NCBI GenBank assembly: GCA_045538535.1
Contig: JAZSRN010000098.1
Coordinates: forward strand, 1 to 35,014
DNA from: RUG14219 sp045538535
Lineage (GTDB): Bacteria > Cyanobacteriota > Vampirovibrionia > Gastranaerophilales > Gastranaerophilaceae
Reading direction: 5' to 3'
Length of the DNA: 35,014 nucleotides
Of this stretch, positions 24,974-34,200 are shown piece after piece. The notes below the pieces were generated by a model. It worked only from the letters and a program-made list of their open reading frames with translations. It did no database searches and was not told where the DNA came from. Positions within the stretch are counted from its first letter, which is position 1. Each line of letters begins with the position of its first letter. A program made the translations under genes and the position numbers.

Positions 24974-26065
24974 ATGACAAGTAGTGTATATATTCATATT
25001 CCATTTTGCCGACAAAAGTGCAAGTATTGTTCTTTTGTGTCTTTTCCTTGGCTTGACAGAAAAGAACAATATCTGAAAGTGTTAAAACAAGAAATTCAGA
25101 ACAAATATAAAGGTGAAGTCTTAAAAACACTTTATTTTGGAGGTGGAACGCCGTCATTGTTGTCATTAGATGATTTGGTTACGTTATTGACTCTTTTTGA
25201 AAAAAATAATGATACCGAGATAACATTAGAAATTAATCCTGAAACTGTCGATAGGCAATACCTTGAGGGGTTAAAGAATATTGGTGTAAATCGTTTAAGT
25301 ATCGGGTGCCAAAGTTTTGACGATGATATACTCAGAGCGATTGGACGTATTCATACCGCGCAGCAAGTGGAGAAGGTTGTTAAGCAAGCGCAAAGTGTCG
25401 GGTTTGGGAATATCAGTTTGGATTTTATATACGGTTTGCCAAATCAAAGTTTAGAAAGTTTTTCTAATGATTTAAAAAAAGCGATAACGCTTGGTGTACA
25501 ACATATTTCGTTATATGGGCTGAAAATTGAGGAAGGAAGTTATTTTTATAAAAATTCGCCTCAAAATATTGCTACGGTTGATGAACAAGCGGATATGTAT
25601 TTGTCTGCAGTTCAGATTCTTGAAAGTCAAGGATTTGAACATTATGAAATAAGTAACTTTTCTAAAAACGGATATAATTCAAGACATAATCTTGTATATT
25701 GGAATAATGAGAATTATTACGGGTTTGGCTTATCTGCGCATGGTTATTTGAACAATATAAGATATTCTAATTTTTGTGACTTGGATGATTATTTGGAAAA
25801 TACAGGCATGGCTGAACTTGAGACGAAATTGTTAAAGTCTGAGCAATTAGAAGAAGAGATTTTTTTGGGTTTGCGCCGGATGAAAGGGATTAATTGTATT
25901 GATATAAATAGAAAATACGATATAAATTTTGAAGAAAAATATAAAAATATTTTGGTAAAATATTTGGATAGCGGTCATATTCAAAAAACTTTAAGTGGCT
26001 ATAAATTAACGCTTCAAGGCGTATTGATAAGTAATATGATTTTATCAGAATTTTTAGAGGATTAA
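24974..26065 (+). CDS. hemW: Radical SAM heme chaperone HemW
   Basis: The 363-residue member of the HemN-like family is better called HemW, a heme chaperone, than coproporphyrinogen dehydrogenase. It has the CxxxCxxC motif as CRQKCKYC (Cys12, 16, 19) followed by SF rather than the extra Cys of true HemN. It also has the HemW heme-binding motif HNLVYW (about 238-243). LYFGGGTPSLL, IGCQSFDD and DFIYGLPNQ are classic family blocks. The start is fixed by the canonical N-terminus (VYIHIPFC), although no clear ribosome site is seen. It ends against the convergent gene at 26124, with a GC-rich hairpin between them. Confidence 0.95.
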   Translation: MTSSVYIHIPFCRQKCKYCSFVSFPWLDRKEQYLKVLKQEIQNKYKGEVLKTLYFGGGTPSLLSLDDLVTLLTLFEKNNDTEITLEINPETVDRQYLEGLKNIGVNRLSIGCQSFDDDILRAIGRIHTAQQVEKVVKQAQSVGFGNISLDFIYGLPNQSLESFSNDLKKAITLGVQHISLYGLKIEEGSYFYKNSPQNIATVDEQADMYLSAVQILESQGFEHYEISNFSKNGYNSRHNLVYWNNENYYGFGLSAHGYLNNIRYSNFCDLDDYLENTGMAELETKLLKSEQLEEEIFLGLRRMKGINCIDINRKYDINFEEKYKNILVKYLDSGHIQKTLSGYKLTLQGVLISNMILSEFLED

Positions 26066-26072
26066 AAGAGGA

Positions 26073-26091
26073 GCAGCGTTTACAACGCTGC
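26073..26091. terminator. Hairpin between convergent genes
   Basis: GCAGCGTT (26073-26080) pairs with AACGCTGC (26084-26091). The T-run is poor, so this is at best a weak or factor-assisted terminator for hemW and perhaps the minus-strand neighbour. Confidence 0.5.
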
Positions 26092-26123
26092 GCCGTTCTT
26101 CACATTATTCTTTATTCTTAATT

Positions 26124-26507
26124 TTATGTTGTTGTGGTGGCTGGAGTTGAGTTTGTTGGAGTATCTGAATTTTTCTTGAATAATTTCATAAATGATTCAC
26201 TCCAATTTTTCACTTTTTCGCCTATAGCAAAGCCTATATTTTTAAGTTTATCTGTTATGCCTTCAGGAGTTGCAACTTTTTGCAATTTTCCGTTTTTAAC
26301 TGCATAACCTAAGTAGGCAGCAGTTCCAAGCGCAACAATTGCAAGTCCGATTAACGTTTTAGTTAAAGTAGATAAGCCTTTTTGTGGCTTTTCTTTAGAT
26401 GGTGCAACTTGTTGAGATGGTTTTCTTGCAAATCTACCTTCTCTGTGGATAAGGGTTTGCGCGGTAACATTGTTTCCGAAATTGACCGAAGATACGGGAC
26501 TCATCAT
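26124..26507 (-). CDS. Small single-span membrane protein of unknown function
   Basis: The 127-residue product starts MMSPVSSVNFGNNV, has a basic stretch (REGRFARKPSQQ) and one hydrophobic helix (about 52-72, LIGLAIVALGTAAYLGYAV). An amphipathic segment and a Thr/Pro-rich tail (TPATTTT) follow. An upstream ATG at 26531 is rejected because the strong GGAGG (26520-26516) would then lie inside the gene, and it is ideally placed 8 bases before 26507. The short N-terminal SxVxFG pattern recurs loosely in other proteins of this lineage in my recollection. Its function is unknown. Confidence 0.75.
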   Translation of the reverse strand: MMSPVSSVNFGNNVTAQTLIHREGRFARKPSQQVAPSKEKPQKGLSTLTKTLIGLAIVALGTAAYLGYAVKNGKLQKVATPEGITDKLKNIGFAIGEKVKNWSESFMKLFKKNSDTPTNSTPATTTT

Positions 26508-26675
26508 AGGGTGAACCTCCTTTTTACACACTAAACTTACAAATTAGAAAACAACTGATAGACTTATTTTGTCGTAAATATAACCATTTTTCAATAATTG
26601 TTACAAAACTTTACAAATAAAATGGAATATTTTTTCACTATGTGTACTCATTGTATTTAGAGAAGGAGAATATTA

Positions 26676-29600
26676 ATGAGTTTCGAAGAAAAAATTACAG
26701 TACAAATAGAAGATACAGATAGAGCAGCGGCGAGTTTTTTTGCTTGCAAGTTCGCAGATAAAGAAATTAAAAATAGAGCATTTGTAAATGCTTTATGCGC
26801 AAATCTTGTAATGAAACATCTGGTAACATTAGGTGCAGATGTTAGAAATTTGCATAATCTTCATTATGTGCGCAAAGTTCTTGAAGAGTTTGATATTGCA
26901 GATATTGAGCTTCCTAATATTCATATTGATGTGCGTGGTGTTTTCGACGAAAATGAAATTTTTATTCCAAAAACTCATTTTGAATTTGATATTCTTCCTG
27001 ATATTTACTTAATTGCAAAATTTAATGAAGAAAATAGTGTTGATTTGTTAGGCTTTATTGAACCGAAAATGATTGATAAAGCTAATGCAAACGAAGATTA
27101 TTATTTTGTTGATAAAAATAAGCTTTCTTCAATTTTGGATTTAAAATATTATATAGAAAATTGCAGTTCTGATACTCAACAACAACTTAGTGATGGAGAA
27201 GAAGAATACGCGCGCAATTTGATGTTTGATATGCTTGATAACAATCTTTCGGGAGAAGATTTAAAAGTTCTGTTGCAAGCTTTGACTAAGTCAGATAAAC
27301 TGCGCGATAATTTTATCGAAATAGAAAATTTTGAAACGATTTCTTATAGTGCCGTTAATGCGGATGATATTGTACGTCCGGAAATTAAACCGGTTGAAAT
27401 CGTTGAGTCTTCCGAGGTGCCTTCAGTAGATTTTGATTTGAACACAATAGATATTGTGGAAGATTTCCAGAACGATGAAAATATTGAAAATCAAGAAGAA
27501 ACAGTTATATCTGAAGAACTTGTTTCTTTGGACGAGCCTCAAGATGTTGAATTCGTGCAAGATATGTCGGAAGAAATAGAGGTATCTGATACTTCAGAAG
27601 AGATAATTCCTCAAGACGAATTAGAGATTTTTGCAGATGCTGAAAGCAATCAACCTAATGATATTGAAGATGAAGTTTCGGAAATCGATAACGAATTGGA
27701 AATTGTTGAAGAAATTCAAGCCGAAGAAATTGTAGAGCCGTTAGAAGAAATAGAAGAAATTGAAGAGTTTACAGAAAGTCAAGATGTAAAAGAGTCTGAA
27801 AATGAAGAGGACGAAAGTGTTATAGAAGGATTAAATTCCATTGTTTTGGGTGAAATTGATACATCTGAGCCAATTGTTCAAGAAGAGAATATTGATTTTG
27901 ACAGCCTTCCGGATTTAGATGAGGCATTAAGTGATATTGAAAGTATTACGGAAAATACCAGCGAAGGTTCTCAAAGGGCAGAGGATAATACTTCAGAAGC
28001 ATTGTCGAGATTGGAAAATGAAGAAATTACTGATGATGCAGAAAAATTTGTGGATGATTTAGATATGTTGTTCCATGATGATGTGGAACCAGATGATGAT
28101 GTTCAGTCGGAACCGGAACCTCAGATTTTTGACGCAAATTCATTAGAAACAAGCGATACAAATGAAGAAATTCAAACTGTTGAACAAGATGATTTGGACT
28201 TGGATTTCAATGTTGATGATATTGATATTGACAGTCTTGCAGCAAGTTTAGAAAGTTCAGGAAATCAAGATGTAGAAACTGAGAAAATTAGTATAGAAGA
28301 TGTTGAAACAGATTTTGTACAAGAGTCAAACAATGACTCAGAAATAATTGTGGATAAAGTTGATTTGAATGAGATTGAGGACTCTGATTTTGAAGTAACT
28401 CAAGAAGAAACATTTGAAAATAATGAAGAAAAGTTTGATATTAATGATATTGCGCCGACTGATGAAATTTCACAAGTAGACGAAATAGAAGATGTTGAAA
28501 AAATTTCTATTGATAATACTGCAGAATTTGAAATCCAATCAGAAGTTTCGGAAGATGAGTCAATAGAGACAGACTTTTTGTCATTTGATGATTTAGATAA
28601 TATCGAGGAAGTTCAAAAAGAAAGTACGGGATTTGGTAAAAATCTTTTAAATTCTCTTCAAGCGGAAGAAGACATGATTGTTGCAGAAAGTGAACAAGCA
28701 GCAGAAGAAATTAGCGATGAAGTATCTTTTGATGTACAAGATATTGATTCATTAATTAATATGCAATCGCAAGAACAAGAGGTTGATGTTGTTGAAGTAC
28801 CAGAAGAACTTGAAGTTGTTGCGGAAAATTTTGAAGAAACTGTTGAAAGCGTAACTTTTGAAGAGTTGCCGGAAAATGACTCTCCGGAAGTTGAAGAGCA
28901 GTCTGAAGAAATAATTAATCTAACTGTACAAGAAGACTTTGAAGGAAACTCAGAGTTATTGACAGAAATACCAGAAGAAGAACAACAACTTCAAACTGAA
29001 GAAGTTTCTGAGGTTTTTGATGATGAAACTGAAATCCAAACAGAAGAAATTTTGGCAGAAAGTGAATTTTTACAAAATGAATTACCAAATCTCTCTGAGC
29101 CAGAAGAAGTTGTTGAAGAATCTGAACAAGAAATTAGAGAAATAGAGGAAGATTTATCTGATGATATTATGTTTGGTATTTCACAAGACGAGTTGAAAGA
29201 AGTTTCTGAGCCTATAGAAGAGAATGTTTCGCTCACAGATGAACCGATAGCAGGTGAAGCGGTTGAAGTTGCAGCAGTTGTTGAAGAAACTTTTAACAAC
29301 CAAGATATTGCTCAAATGGAAGAAGTTATGCAAGATGTCTTTAATCCGGAAGATATTGCTGCAATGGAGGAAAGTGTTAATGATGAAACATTGGCGCAAT
29401 ATGATGATGAATCGGTATATTCTCAAGAAATGTCTACAAGCATAGATGATTCAAAGGAAATGGAAGAGATTACTCAAACACTTTGGGACATTGCGCAAGC
29501 AGAAGAAATTCAGCAAGAGGAAGTTCAAGATGAAGAAGTTCTACAAGAAGAAAATACTCAAGAACTTGCAATTCCGGAAGAAAATACATTAGAAAACTTT

Positions 29601-30452
29601 AATCCGGAAGATTTTGAAGCGGAAAATATTCCTCAAGAAGAAAATGCGCAAGATTTAGAAATGCTATTTGATGAAAATCTAACTGATGAAAAAATTCCGG
29701 AAAAATATGAAGAGACACAAACTTCTCAAATTCCTGGAATGGCGCTAAATTCAAATAAATCAAACAATAAAAACATGATTATAATTACTGCAAGTTTGTT
29801 GGCGGTTTGTATTGTTGGTGGTTTTGCGTTTACAACCAAAACAAATATAGCAAACAAAAAATTACAGTCAACAAATTCATCAATCGAGCAAACTGTTCCA
29901 AGTGAATTTGCCGAAGATGTGAACGCTCCGCAATTTGATGAGGTGGATCATTTCTCAAATGTTCCGGATGCGCTTGAGCAGCAACAGGCAAAACCGGTTG
30001 AGTCTAAGCCGGTAACGCCTACAAAACCTATGAAAACACAACTCGAAGATATTACTCCAGAAGTTACGCAGTCAATGAGCAACCAAGTTGCAAGTGCTGA
30101 GTCTGAGTCTTATTTGACGGTAAAGAGTATTTCTTGGCAAGTTCCGGATTATTTGTCATACAGTGATTCAATGAAAAATTATTTGAAATCTGCCGGTAAA
30201 AGTATAAAACTTCAACTTTCAAGCGATTTATTATTGACAAATGAATATGCGTATTCAAAAAAAGTTAAAATTGCTTTGAAATTAACAAATAAAGGCGCAA
30301 TTCAAAGCGCGACGGTCGTTACAAGCAGTGGTTCAAAACAAATTGATAACATTGTGTTACAATCTGTAAAAAGTACCTTAAGTGTAATAAAACCGCCGTC
30401 TTCGGTCATAAAAACACCTGAGTTTAACTTAACAATTTCCATTAATTTGTAA
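26676..30452 (+). CDS. Giant acidic membrane protein, DUF1822-like N-terminus and TonB-C-like C-terminus
   Basis: The product is 1258 residues. Residues 1-165 form a folded domain resembling the cyanobacterial DUF1822 family (AFVNALCANLVMKHLVTLGA ... DIYLIAKFNEENSVDLLGF). This resemblance is from memory. Residues about 220-1020 are extremely Glu/Asp-rich, low-complexity and probably disordered. One transmembrane helix follows at about 1033-1053 (MIIITASLLAVCIVGGFAF). The last about 90 residues resemble a TonB C-terminal domain (KVKIALKLTNKGAIQSATVV...IDNIVLQSV). With no signal peptide, the acidic part should be cytoplasmic and the TonB-like end periplasmic. AAGGAG precedes the ATG. The sigma-like gene follows after 38 bases. 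Confidence 0.83.
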   Translation: MSFEEKITVQIEDTDRAAASFFACKFADKEIKNRAFVNALCANLVMKHLVTLGADVRNLHNLHYVRKVLEEFDIADIELPNIHIDVRGVFDENEIFIPKTHFEFDILPDIYLIAKFNEENSVDLLGFIEPKMIDKANANEDYYFVDKNKLSSILDLKYYIENCSSDTQQQLSDGEEEYARNLMFDMLDNNLSGEDLKVLLQALTKSDKLRDNFIEIENFETISYSAVNADDIVRPEIKPVEIVESSEVPSVDFDLNTIDIVEDFQNDENIENQEETVISEELVSLDEPQDVEFVQDMSEEIEVSDTSEEIIPQDELEIFADAESNQPNDIEDEVSEIDNELEIVEEIQAEEIVEPLEEIEEIEEFTESQDVKESENEEDESVIEGLNSIVLGEIDTSEPIVQEENIDFDSLPDLDEALSDIESITENTSEGSQRAEDNTSEALSRLENEEITDDAEKFVDDLDMLFHDDVEPDDDVQSEPEPQIFDANSLETSDTNEEIQTVEQDDLDLDFNVDDIDIDSLAASLESSGNQDVETEKISIEDVETDFVQESNNDSEIIVDKVDLNEIEDSDFEVTQEETFENNEEKFDINDIAPTDEISQVDEIEDVEKISIDNTAEFEIQSEVSEDESIETDFLSFDDLDNIEEVQKESTGFGKNLLNSLQAEEDMIVAESEQAAEEISDEVSFDVQDIDSLINMQSQEQEVDVVEVPEELEVVAENFEETVESVTFEELPENDSPEVEEQSEEIINLTVQEDFEGNSELLTEIPEEEQQLQTEEVSEVFDDETEIQTEEILAESEFLQNELPNLSEPEEVVEESEQEIREIEEDLSDDIMFGISQDELKEVSEPIEENVSLTDEPIAGEAVEVAAVVEETFNNQDIAQMEEVMQDVFNPEDIAAMEESVNDETLAQYDDESVYSQEMSTSIDDSKEMEEITQTLWDIAQAEEIQQEEVQDEEVLQEENTQELAIPEENTLENFNPEDFEAENIPQEENAQDLEMLFDENLTDEKIPEKYEETQTSQIPGMALNSNKSNNKNMIIITASLLAVCIVGGFAFTTKTNIANKKLQSTNSSIEQTVPSEFAEDVNAPQFDEVDHFSNVPDALEQQQAKPVESKPVTPTKPMKTQLEDITPEVTQSMSNQVASAESESYLTVKSISWQVPDYLSYSDSMKNYLKSAGKSIKLQLSSDLLLTNEYAYSKKVKIALKLTNKGAIQSATVVTSSGSKQIDNIVLQSVKSTLSVIKPPSSVIKTPEFNLTISINL

Positions 30453-30490
30453 CATGTGCTATACTTATCCTTGATATGAGGAATTTGTAA

Positions 30491-31060
30491 GTGGACATTG
30501 CTCAAGATAAAATCAAACTAATAGAAAAAATCATAAAAAACGATAGAAAATATCAAAATAACGAAGATTTGCTTGACGATTTTGTAAATGAAACGTGTAA
30601 GCGTGCGGTTGGTGTTATCAGAACGATTTCATCAGACGATACATTAGAAATTTATTTGCGAAAAGTTGCGACTACTTCAATTATTAATGTTTTGAAAAAT
30701 TCCGGTAGATTGAGAAGAACTCGTGATGGCTTTATTCCACACCGAGAAATTTCGATTGATGATATTGAAATTACTGAAACAATTGATTATTCTCGTGTAA
30801 AAGTTCAATATAAGCAATTTGATGTTCAAGATACTCCGGAAGATGTTGTTATAAAAAAAGAAATTTTACAAAAAGTTATTGATTATGTATATTCGGTTCA
30901 CAATTCTGATCCGGAAAAACAGTATTTGGATATTTATATTCTTAGATATGAAAAAGGATATACTCAAAAAGAAATTGCAAAAGAATTGAATTTGTCACAA
31001 TCTGAAGTTTCAAAACGTCTATTTAAATTGATGGATAGGGTTAAATTGGCACTCAATTAG
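30491..31060 (+). CDS. Sigma-70 family-like RNA polymerase sigma factor
   Basis: The 189-residue protein has a region-4-type helix-turn-helix at about 155-187 (GYTQKEIAKELNLSQSEVSKRLFKLMDRV). The N-terminal half (about 20-80) resembles region 2 only loosely (DLLDDFVNETCKRAVGVIR...YLRKVATTSIINVLKN). It is probably an alternative sigma factor, or a regulator derived from one, directing polymerase to a specialised gene set. The GTG start at 30491 has GAGGAA 7 bases upstream. It sits 38 bases after the acidic membrane protein and 14 before the zinc-ribbon NTPase, so all three are likely one operon. No anti-sigma factor is recognisable. The membrane protein is the obvious candidate for that role. 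Confidence 0.8.
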   Translation: MDIAQDKIKLIEKIIKNDRKYQNNEDLLDDFVNETCKRAVGVIRTISSDDTLEIYLRKVATTSIINVLKNSGRLRRTRDGFIPHREISIDDIEITETIDYSRVKVQYKQFDVQDTPEDVVIKKEILQKVIDYVYSVHNSDPEKQYLDIYILRYEKGYTQKEIAKELNLSQSEVSKRLFKLMDRVKLALN

Positions 31061-31074
31061 TCAGGGGTTAGAAT

Positions 31075-34000
31075 ATGATTTGTCCAAAATGTAAACAAAA
31101 TATATCCGATGATACGTTGAGATGTCCGCATTGTAATGCCAGAGTGGGTTTGCAGTGCCCAAAGTGTAAAAGTATTAACTCTATTTTGGATTTGACATGT
31201 AAAAAGTGTGCAACAGAAATCTTAAAAGCTTGCCCCCAATGTGGTGCAATCAATTTTCCTAACGTCGACAATTGCAAGAAATGTGGTGCTTCAATGTCAG
31301 CGCCAAAACCAGTTGAAATACAAGTTGAAGAAAATCCGGAAGAAACCCATCAAGTTAGAGATGAAGAACAAATAAAACCCGAAAAAACCGAAAAAGATGA
31401 GGGTGTAACCCTTCAAAATTATAAAAAAGTAGGTAATGAACTTGAGTATTCAACTAACGGAGTTTCTCAAGAAGAAGCTAAAGCCACTCTAATAGAAGGG
31501 ATTTTATCAGAGGATAAAAAACTTTTTTCTTTGTCCGGAAGTAAAGGAAGTGGGAAAAGTATTGTTTTAAAGGCTGCAATGTACGAGCTTGCAAAACATA
31601 ATTTCGCTTGGCTTTATGGTAAATGTACTCCTTTTTCGCAATTGACGGGTGGAGGCTTAATTCAGGATTTTCTCTTGAATGTTTTTAACCTTGCAAATTT
31701 TTGTATTTACAATCCGCAATTCCAAAAAGATGCCTATAAGTTTTTTAAAAATGAATTTCCAGAGATGTCTGATGAAGAAATTTTTGATTTAATAAACTTT
31801 TTGTACCCGCATGTTGATGGAACATTTGAGGAACTTTTGGTTAATAAAAATAAAATGTTCAAATTTTTGGAAAAAATATTTGACAAAATTATTTTTAGTG
31901 CAAATTGTGTAATTGTAATTGATAATTTTGAACTTATTGACGCATTTTCGTATGAGTTTTTGACCAAATATATTCAAAAGCAAAATGTGTGGTCAAGGTT
32001 AAAATTATTGGCGATTTATAACGAACCACGTCCGATAAAAGGATATTTTTATTTCCCTAAATTTAGTGATGATGCAGCTTATCAAGATGTTTCGCTTGCT
32101 CCTTTTGAATACGAACAAATGCTCAATTTGCTGAATGCAAAGCGTGAAACGCACGAAAATTTCCCAGTGTTTACGAAAGAAGAACGACATCAAATTTATA
32201 AATTGAGCAAAGGTAATCCGGCATTTTTTGAGCAAATCTTTGCATTGAAAGCTGATTGTGAAAAATGCACTCAACCGTTTGAACTGTCAAGACATATTTC
32301 AGGTATTGTCAATCAGCGTTTAGCGTTACTTTCTTATTTGAACCCCGAAGCGTATAATACAGTACTATGTGCAGCCATTTTAGGTGACAAAATAAATCTT
32401 ACAATTGTTCAAGAAGTTTTGGGATTAGAGTTTGAAAAGTTTAAAGATATAATAAATTATCTTGTAGAAACCGATTATATAATGCCTTTGAGTGATATTT
32501 ATTATGAATTTAAGAGTATGACGCTTTGGGATGCAGTTCTTGAAAAGGCTAAACTTGATGAAAATTTTGTCAAAATGAATGAGAAAATTTTTGAATATTT
32601 ATCAAAGTTTACCCTTAATTCTATTGCGGTTTTAGGCGTTATTGCACAAAACCTAAAACAACCGGAGGTCGCTTTAGCAATCTGGACAAAAAATACTCGT
32701 TTGACTTCATATACTGGCGATACAAGTCTTTATGCAATTTCGCAGAAACAATGTCTTGCACTTATAAACGAGTTGGATGATGAAGAAACGCTTAAAATCA
32801 GATATAATATCTCAGAACGTTTGGGCAAACTCTTGACAACGACAAATCCGCAAGACGCAATGGAATTTTTACCAGATGCGATTAACAATGCAAAGACTAA
32901 TGAAAATATACCAAAAGAAATAGAGTTGTTGTCTTATTTGTCAACTTGTTGCCGTAAAACGGGCAATTATTACGGGGAAGTTGAGTGCGTAGATACTGTG
33001 TTGGAAAAAGCTGACGATGTTTCGCCTTTAGATGTCGCATTATTAAAGTGTACAAAACTGAAATCGCTTTTGGCAATAGGTAATAGTGGCCAAATTATTA
33101 ATATGGTCGATAATGAAATTTTGCCGGTTTTTGATGAATTTTTTAATACGAAGCCGAACAACCAAAATCCACAAGTAGCTTTCGTTTTTGAAACTTGGGT
33201 AAAAACTTATTTGATACTTGCCCAAGCGCTCGCTTTACAAGGCAATAATCGTTCGTTTGAAGTGCTTTCTATATTGTTTGAAATTATCGAAAATAATAAT
33301 ATCCAAGATGAACTTTTTATTTGTAATTGTAAATTAACTCTTGCACTTGCAAATACAATGAAAGGTAATTTTGAAGAATCAAAGAAACTTTTGACCGAAA
33401 CCCTAGATTTGTATCAAGCCAATTCTATGGATAATTCAGCGATTATACAGTGGAATTTTATTGATGTTCTTAACCGTTTTATGGCGAAACGTTATGATAA
33501 TATACAACAAGATTTGTTCCAATTGGTTACTTTTGCAAATAACAACGGTGATAATTTTACCAAAAACGTTTTGAAAGTTCTCTTAGGCAAGTATTTTAAG
33601 GATAAAGACGACACAAAACATGCAATGGAAATTTACAATGACAGAATTGTATATTTTGCAAAAGAAAAAATGGCACTCGGGGCCTTGATTACGTGGTTTT
33701 TGATTGCAGATGTGTCTTTGGTTTTGGAAGGTCCAGATAGTACCATTGAAATTGCAACTCAAGCATTGGAAGTTGCACAAAATCCAAAAATTGATAATTA
33801 TTATTTCGTGATTTTGTTGAAAATTGTACTTGCAAAAGCTCATATTATAAAATCTGACTTTGAGTCCGCTAAAATGCATATTGAAACCGCAATAAAAATT
33901 GCTAAAAATTTCGAAATGCAAGACTTGTTGTCTCGTTTGTATTTGATGTACGGTAAATATTTCCAAGAAATTGGGTTGACAAAATCTCCTAAACAAGAGC

Positions 34001-34143
34001 AATACTTGCAAGCTGCTAAAAAAATGTATAATGCATCAGCAGCTTTGGTAAAACAAACTCGAAATTCGTATGTTTATCAGAATATCAAAAAAGCTCAAAA
34101 TGTCCTAGTGTCGTTTTGCCAAATGAATGATATAGATTTGTAA
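31075..34143 (+). CDS. Zinc-ribbon P-loop NTPase with TPR-like C-terminus (STAND-like)
   Basis: The product is 1022 residues. The N-terminus carries three zinc ribbons in a row: Cys pairs at 3/6 with 17/20, 28/31 with 42/45, and 53/56 with 67/70. After a charged linker comes a P-loop ATPase domain with Walker A GSKGSGKS (155-162) and a Walker B-like CVIVIDNFE (Asp283). A winged-helix-like region follows (about 400-480). From about 540 to the end the sequence is all-helical and repeat-like (TPR type). This is the layout of STAND signalling ATPases related to MalT and to cyclase-linked ATPases, but no cyclase or effector domain is visible. The gene starts 14 bases after the sigma-like gene. Confidence 0.83.
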   Translation: MICPKCKQNISDDTLRCPHCNARVGLQCPKCKSINSILDLTCKKCATEILKACPQCGAINFPNVDNCKKCGASMSAPKPVEIQVEENPEETHQVRDEEQIKPEKTEKDEGVTLQNYKKVGNELEYSTNGVSQEEAKATLIEGILSEDKKLFSLSGSKGSGKSIVLKAAMYELAKHNFAWLYGKCTPFSQLTGGGLIQDFLLNVFNLANFCIYNPQFQKDAYKFFKNEFPEMSDEEIFDLINFLYPHVDGTFEELLVNKNKMFKFLEKIFDKIIFSANCVIVIDNFELIDAFSYEFLTKYIQKQNVWSRLKLLAIYNEPRPIKGYFYFPKFSDDAAYQDVSLAPFEYEQMLNLLNAKRETHENFPVFTKEERHQIYKLSKGNPAFFEQIFALKADCEKCTQPFELSRHISGIVNQRLALLSYLNPEAYNTVLCAAILGDKINLTIVQEVLGLEFEKFKDIINYLVETDYIMPLSDIYYEFKSMTLWDAVLEKAKLDENFVKMNEKIFEYLSKFTLNSIAVLGVIAQNLKQPEVALAIWTKNTRLTSYTGDTSLYAISQKQCLALINELDDEETLKIRYNISERLGKLLTTTNPQDAMEFLPDAINNAKTNENIPKEIELLSYLSTCCRKTGNYYGEVECVDTVLEKADDVSPLDVALLKCTKLKSLLAIGNSGQIINMVDNEILPVFDEFFNTKPNNQNPQVAFVFETWVKTYLILAQALALQGNNRSFEVLSILFEIIENNNIQDELFICNCKLTLALANTMKGNFEESKKLLTETLDLYQANSMDNSAIIQWNFIDVLNRFMAKRYDNIQQDLFQLVTFANNNGDNFTKNVLKVLLGKYFKDKDDTKHAMEIYNDRIVYFAKEKMALGALITWFLIADVSLVLEGPDSTIEIATQALEVAQNPKIDNYYFVILLKIVLAKAHIIKSDFESAKMHIETAIKIAKNFEMQDLLSRLYLMYGKYFQEIGLTKSPKQEQYLQAAKKMYNASAALVKQTRNSYVYQNIKKAQNVLVSFCQMNDIDL

Positions 34144-34166
34144 AGTAATAATTATTTATAAAATGT

Positions 34167-34194
34167 TTGCAGTTGTTAAAAAAATTGATATAAT
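34167..34194 (+). promoter_or_regulatory. Predicted promoter at the left edge of repeat copy 2
   Basis: TTGCAG (34167-34172), a 16-base spacer and TATAAT (34189-34194). The expected transcription start, about 34201, coincides with the ATG of the leader ORF, which would then be nearly leaderless. Confidence 0.55.
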
Positions 34195-34200
34195 GGGTAT

